Below, one piece after another: positions 61,240-64,000 of a stretch of DNA of 64,000 nucleotides. The DNA comes from a virus: positions 50,311-114,310 of the IMG/VR virus record IMGVR_UViG_2162886007_000016; one strand, given 5' to 3'. Below the pieces are notes generated by a model. It was not told where the DNA came from and made no database searches. It saw only the letters and a program-made list of their open reading frames with translations. Position numbers and translations under genes: made by a program. How positions within the stretch are numbered: position 1 is the first letter of the stretch; every line of letters starts with the position of its first letter.

Positions 61240-62645
61240 GTGTGAAAGGTGTTTCCGACTCTCCACTCCTTGGGAAGTCTATCCTAGGAGACCAATCCCG
61301 GGTGCCCATCGGTGCGCCTGTGATTACAAACCTCAGGGTGAAGAACTCGAAAGAGATTCAGGCCCTGATGACTGGCCAGACATTGACTGAGCCACAACTC
61401 AACCAGTTCGAGACGTTTGGACAGGATGGCAGGGAAGCCTTCCGCAAAGAGTCCAACAGCATCGACTACCGTGATCGCACGCTGGAGAACGGGCGCCTTA
61501 TCGAGGAGTGGAGCTACGACCCACAAACGGGTTCGCTTGTCCTCGTGCGGAAGAACCAAGAAGAGTACCGCATCTTCAACTTCCTGCGCCAAGACGCTAT
61601 GGGTCGTGGTGCTACAGGTCCTCGTGGTGATCCGGGTAAAGATGGGAAGAACGGACGTCTCGGTCGTGATGGTGCTCAAGGTGCTACCGGTTGCGAAGGT
61701 GAGAAGGGTGATCCGGGTGAGACTGGTAACCCAGGCGTCGAAGGTAATCCCGGCATCATGGGCTTGCAAGGTCCTGACGGTTGTGAGGGTGCATCGGGCG
61801 ATCGTGGTGTCATGGGTCCACAGGGCCGTAACGGGTTTGAAGGTGCTCGTGGTCTCACTGGGCCAAGTTGCGATGAAGAGAACACTGGCGCTCAAGGTGC
61901 ACAGGGTGCCAAGTTCGGTAAGGGTGTTGCCTTTGGCCTAGCCGCTGCCTCTGATCCAGAAGTCGCAATCATGGGCTTGGATGACGATGGTGTCGATGCC
62001 GTTGCACCAACGTGTGGCTGGACTGGTAAGCTGTGCGGTGCAACTACTGCGCCAGCAACGCCTGCTCCTGATACATCAGCGCCAGCTAACCCTGCACCTC
62101 CACCTACTGCATCTGCGCGCATCAGCCTGTGTACGAGCTTTGGTAACCAGAGTCCGAAGAGTTCGTGTGGTGGTACCTCGACTGCGTGGTATGTTGCATG
62201 GGCCAACTTCGATGCTGGTGGCGGTGTACTGGGCCTCTCGGGTCTTCCACTCGCACGGCAAAACACTGCATGGTGGCCAAACAGTGTCGTCATGTGTGGT
62301 ACTCTGGCCGCTGGTGCAGCGTACACCTTCGAGTTGATTACTCCACCGGGCGTTGCCTCCACCTTGTTCCTGAACTGTGCGATCATCAGCCAGACGGACT
62401 ATCCAGGTGGCACCACGCGAGTCACGAAGACACTGGACAAACCCACTGAGGTTCGCCTGCGCTTCCTCAACAACGCAGCGCGCATCCCAACGTGGTGTGC
62501 CCTGAAAATCTACAACGCCTCCACAGGCGAACTGCTGTACTTCACGGGTAAGAATGCCAAGAACGCCGGCCTCAAAGGTGAGTTTGCCTCATCCAAGACT
62601 GACGACAACTGGGCAGGCAACAGCTCCGTGCAGCAGTACCTATAA
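61236..62645 (+). CDS. Collagen-like tail fibre protein 1
   Basis: A 469-residue protein. Residues 1-125 include YDPQTGSLVLVRKNQEEYRI, a strand element also present before the collagen part of the next two proteins. Residues 126-225 are Gly-X-Y repeats (for example GATGPRGDPGKDGKNG) that should form a trimeric triple helix. A Pro/Ala/Thr linker (ATPAPDTSAPANPAPPP) leads to a C-terminal Cys-containing beta domain (residues 290-469) that may be the receptor-binding knob. Confidence 0.75.
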   Translation: MSVKGVSDSPLLGKSILGDQSRVPIGAPVITNLRVKNSKEIQALMTGQTLTEPQLNQFETFGQDGREAFRKESNSIDYRDRTLENGRLIEEWSYDPQTGSLVLVRKNQEEYRIFNFLRQDAMGRGATGPRGDPGKDGKNGRLGRDGAQGATGCEGEKGDPGETGNPGVEGNPGIMGLQGPDGCEGASGDRGVMGPQGRNGFEGARGLTGPSCDEENTGAQGAQGAKFGKGVAFGLAAASDPEVAIMGLDDDGVDAVAPTCGWTGKLCGATTAPATPAPDTSAPANPAPPPTASARISLCTSFGNQSPKSSCGGTSTAWYVAWANFDAGGGVLGLSGLPLARQNTAWWPNSVVMCGTLAAGAAYTFELITPPGVASTLFLNCAIISQTDYPGGTTRVTKTLDKPTEVRLRFLNNAARIPTWCALKIYNASTGELLYFTGKNAKNAGLKGEFASSKTDDNWAGNSSVQQYL

Positions 62646-62654
62646 GGATTCAAC

Positions 62655-63350
62655 ATGACAGGCTTGACTCGAATCCACAGTTCGTTGATCTATGCCCCAG
62701 GTGAATCAGACCAGACCGAAGTAGTGGTTAGGGACGAACACCTTGAGGCCAGTGCGCCGCTTGAGTCGGATATCAGTGAAGTCTCCAGCGGCTACTACGA
62801 TGCCCAGCTGGGTATCCTGACGCTCACCATGAGCAACGGCGATATCGTTCGTATCAATGGCTTTGCCACAGCAGGTAACATCCCTGCTGGCCCCACTGGC
62901 CCTCAGGGCTTGCCGGGTAAAGACGGTCAAGACGGCCGTGATGGTAAGGACGGTGAGAAAGGCGAAGAGGGTTGCCAAGGCCCAGCAGGTCCACAAGGCG
63001 CCACTGGTGCTACCGGCCCTGATGGTCGCGATGGCATGATGGGTCAGCAAGGCGTTCGTGGTTGCCCAGGTCCCAAGGGTGCACCGGGTGAACGCGGACC
63101 CACTGGCCCACAAGGTCCAATCGGCCCCACTGGTCCCAGAGGTGAGCAAGGTCCTACTGGTAAGCCGGGTGCTCCTGGCCCTGCAGGTACCGTGAACATC
63201 GTCGTCTCCACTACTGACCCTGGTAACGTGGGCGCTGGCTGGCTCTGGGTTAACCCAAGCGCCACTGAAACTCCTGCATCGGGTGGCGGCGGTGGCGGCA
63301 CTGTAACGCCTCCTGCGACTGACCCACCCATCGGCACTCCATGGCCATAA
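62655..63350 (+). CDS. Collagen-like tail fibre protein 2
   Basis: A 231-residue protein with the shared pre-collagen element ([20 protein letters not shown]) at about residues 50-70, Gly-X-Y repeats at 78-178 ([19 protein letters not shown]), and a short C-terminal segment with [14 protein letters not shown]. It lacks the large knob of the first protein, so it may be a shorter fibre or need a partner. Confidence 0.75.
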   Translation: MTGLTRIHSSLIYAPGESDQTEVVVRDEHLEASAPLESDISEVSSGYYDAQLGILTLTMSNGDIVRINGFATAGNIPAGPTGPQGLPGKDGQDGRDGKDGEKGEEGCQGPAGPQGATGATGPDGRDGMMGQQGVRGCPGPKGAPGERGPTGPQGPIGPTGPRGEQGPTGKPGAPGPAGTVNIVVSTTDPGNVGAGWLWVNPSATETPASGGGGGGTVTPPATDPPIGTPWP

Positions 63351-63362
63351 CAAGGTGACCTT

Positions 63363-63878
63363 ATGCTGACTCGTGTTCCACTCAAATTGCTCGATGCCAA
63401 AGGTCGCTCTGGTAGTGACGTGCGCTTCGATGGTAACAACGTCGTGGTGGAAGAGGATAGCCTCAACCAGAACGACTACGGCATCACGGCTGGCAACTAC
63501 GACGCCACCTCTGGTACCCTGACGCTCGTCCTGCGCAATGGTGAAAGCCTCCAGCTCTCTGGGTTCACCACTGTCAGCGACATGGGCGTTGGCCAAGCAG
63601 GCCCTACTGGCCCAGCAGGTCAAGATGGCCGTGATGGTCTCAATGGTACTGACGGTGAGAAGGGTGCCACTGGTTGCCAAGGCCCAGCTGGCCCTCCCGG
63701 TCGTCAAGGCCCTCGCGGCGAACAAGGCAACCCAGGGGCTACAGGCCCTAACGGTGCAACTGGACCCACTGGCCCTGATGGCAAGGATGGCGTCGTTCAA
63801 ATCTGGATTCAGACCGCTGACCCAGTGCTGGATGCTGCCGTCCACGTTGTCCCTGGGGCACTGTGGGTCAAGCCATAA
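63363..63878 (+). CDS. Collagen-like tail fibre protein 3
   Basis: A 171-residue protein with the same plan as its neighbour: strand element [20 protein letters not shown], Gly-X-Y repeats (residues 80-140, ending [10 protein letters not shown]) and a terminal [20 protein letters not shown]. The three collagen-like genes are tandem relatives that differ in length of triple helix and end domain. The ATG is 12 bases after the previous stop. Confidence 0.75.
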   Translation: MLTRVPLKLLDAKGRSGSDVRFDGNNVVVEEDSLNQNDYGITAGNYDATSGTLTLVLRNGESLQLSGFTTVSDMGVGQAGPTGPAGQDGRDGLNGTDGEKGATGCQGPAGPPGRQGPRGEQGNPGATGPNGATGPTGPDGKDGVVQIWIQTADPVLDAAVHVVPGALWVKP

Positions 63879-63893
63879 GTTGGAGTTCTACCA

Positions 63894-64000
63894 ATGAGTA
63901 GACTAAGAATCAGGAATGCGGCCAACACCAAGTGGTTGGATATCTGCCAGAGTGAATGGCGGGTGCGCAATCCAAGCAACACAGGCTGGACACGCATCAC
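63894..64000 (+). CDS. N-terminal start of a further fibre-region gene (partial)
   Basis: An open frame from ATG 63894, behind TTGGAG, runs off the window after 35 residues (begins MSRLRIRNAANTKWLD, then WRVRNPSNTGWTRI). Trp and Asn repeats resemble a short distal fibre element. Incomplete, so no function is assigned. Confidence 0.55.
   Translation, partial: MSRLRIRNAANTKWLDICQSEWRVRNPSNTGWTRI

Overview
This window is a contiguous piece of a large tailed bacteriophage genome with a contractile tail (myovirus morphology). The evidence is a tail sheath protein, a gp25-like baseplate subunit, a gp6/J-like baseplate wedge protein, a PAAR spike tip and several collagen-like fibres. These sit beside phage-encoded replication enzymes: a family A DNA polymerase, a clamp-like protein, an SF2 helicase, an NAD-dependent DNA ligase and a thymidylate synthase. 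The wide gene repertoire, the 1980-residue helicase and the 1400- to 1524-residue adhesin-like virion proteins suggest a jumbo or near-jumbo phage. The host is probably Gram-negative: the endolysin is a lone M15 peptidase, and the Lys/Ala/Pro-rich histone H1-like protein resembles those of pseudomonads. The host genus is inference only. Coding density is very high. The longest gaps are 2066-2236, 3206-3326, 27663-27804 and 51715-51797, and no gap exceeds 300 bases. I saw no tRNA gene, CRISPR array or insertion sequence.

Layout. 1-2065: end of an HTH-like gene, a DHH phosphoesterase and an Mre11/SbcD-like nuclease. 2237-3205: histone H1-like protein behind four tandem 11-bp units. 3327-8864: an operon of probable virion proteins and an M15 endolysin. 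8918-18174: a Lys-rich protein, an HNH nuclease, unknowns, the giant SNF2-type helicase and a peptidoglycan-binding protein. 18252-27662: replication operon (polymerase, clamp-like protein, UvsW-like helicase, J-domain protein and unknowns). 27805-36873: tail sheath, two paralogous DPRxSDAR proteins (one with 12 Ig-like repeats), a fibre protein and an unknown. 36883-48102: DNA ligase, then four basic proteins sharing one N-terminal tag, a glycosyltransferase, a membrane-segment protein, a prohead-protease-like protein, and a run of small enzyme-like genes (deoxyribosyltransferase-like, papain-like, 2H phosphoesterase). 48143-51714: a minus-strand operon ending in unknowns and carrying thymidylate synthase. 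51798-64000: baseplate spike, wedge, giant adhesin and fibre genes, running off the window.

How it works together. Genes are tightly packed, with ATGA, TAATG and GTGA overlaps showing translational coupling. Rho-independent terminators at about 3231, 8887, 18179, 27653 and 48102 divide the operons. An extended -10-like motif, TGCTAATTT(A), recurs just upstream of several operons and is a candidate phage promoter class.

Most notable observations: (1) a shared 13-residue N-terminal tag ending in SFE on basic, probably capsid-internal proteins, resembling a T4-style capsid-targeting propeptide, with a prohead-protease-like gene nearby; (2) a mobile roughly 110-residue domain with signature GGxDGASWP...LYRxD, used four times in three proteins, once spliced inside an Ig-like domain; (3) a 2H phosphoesterase resembling the anti-CBASS nuclease Acb1.
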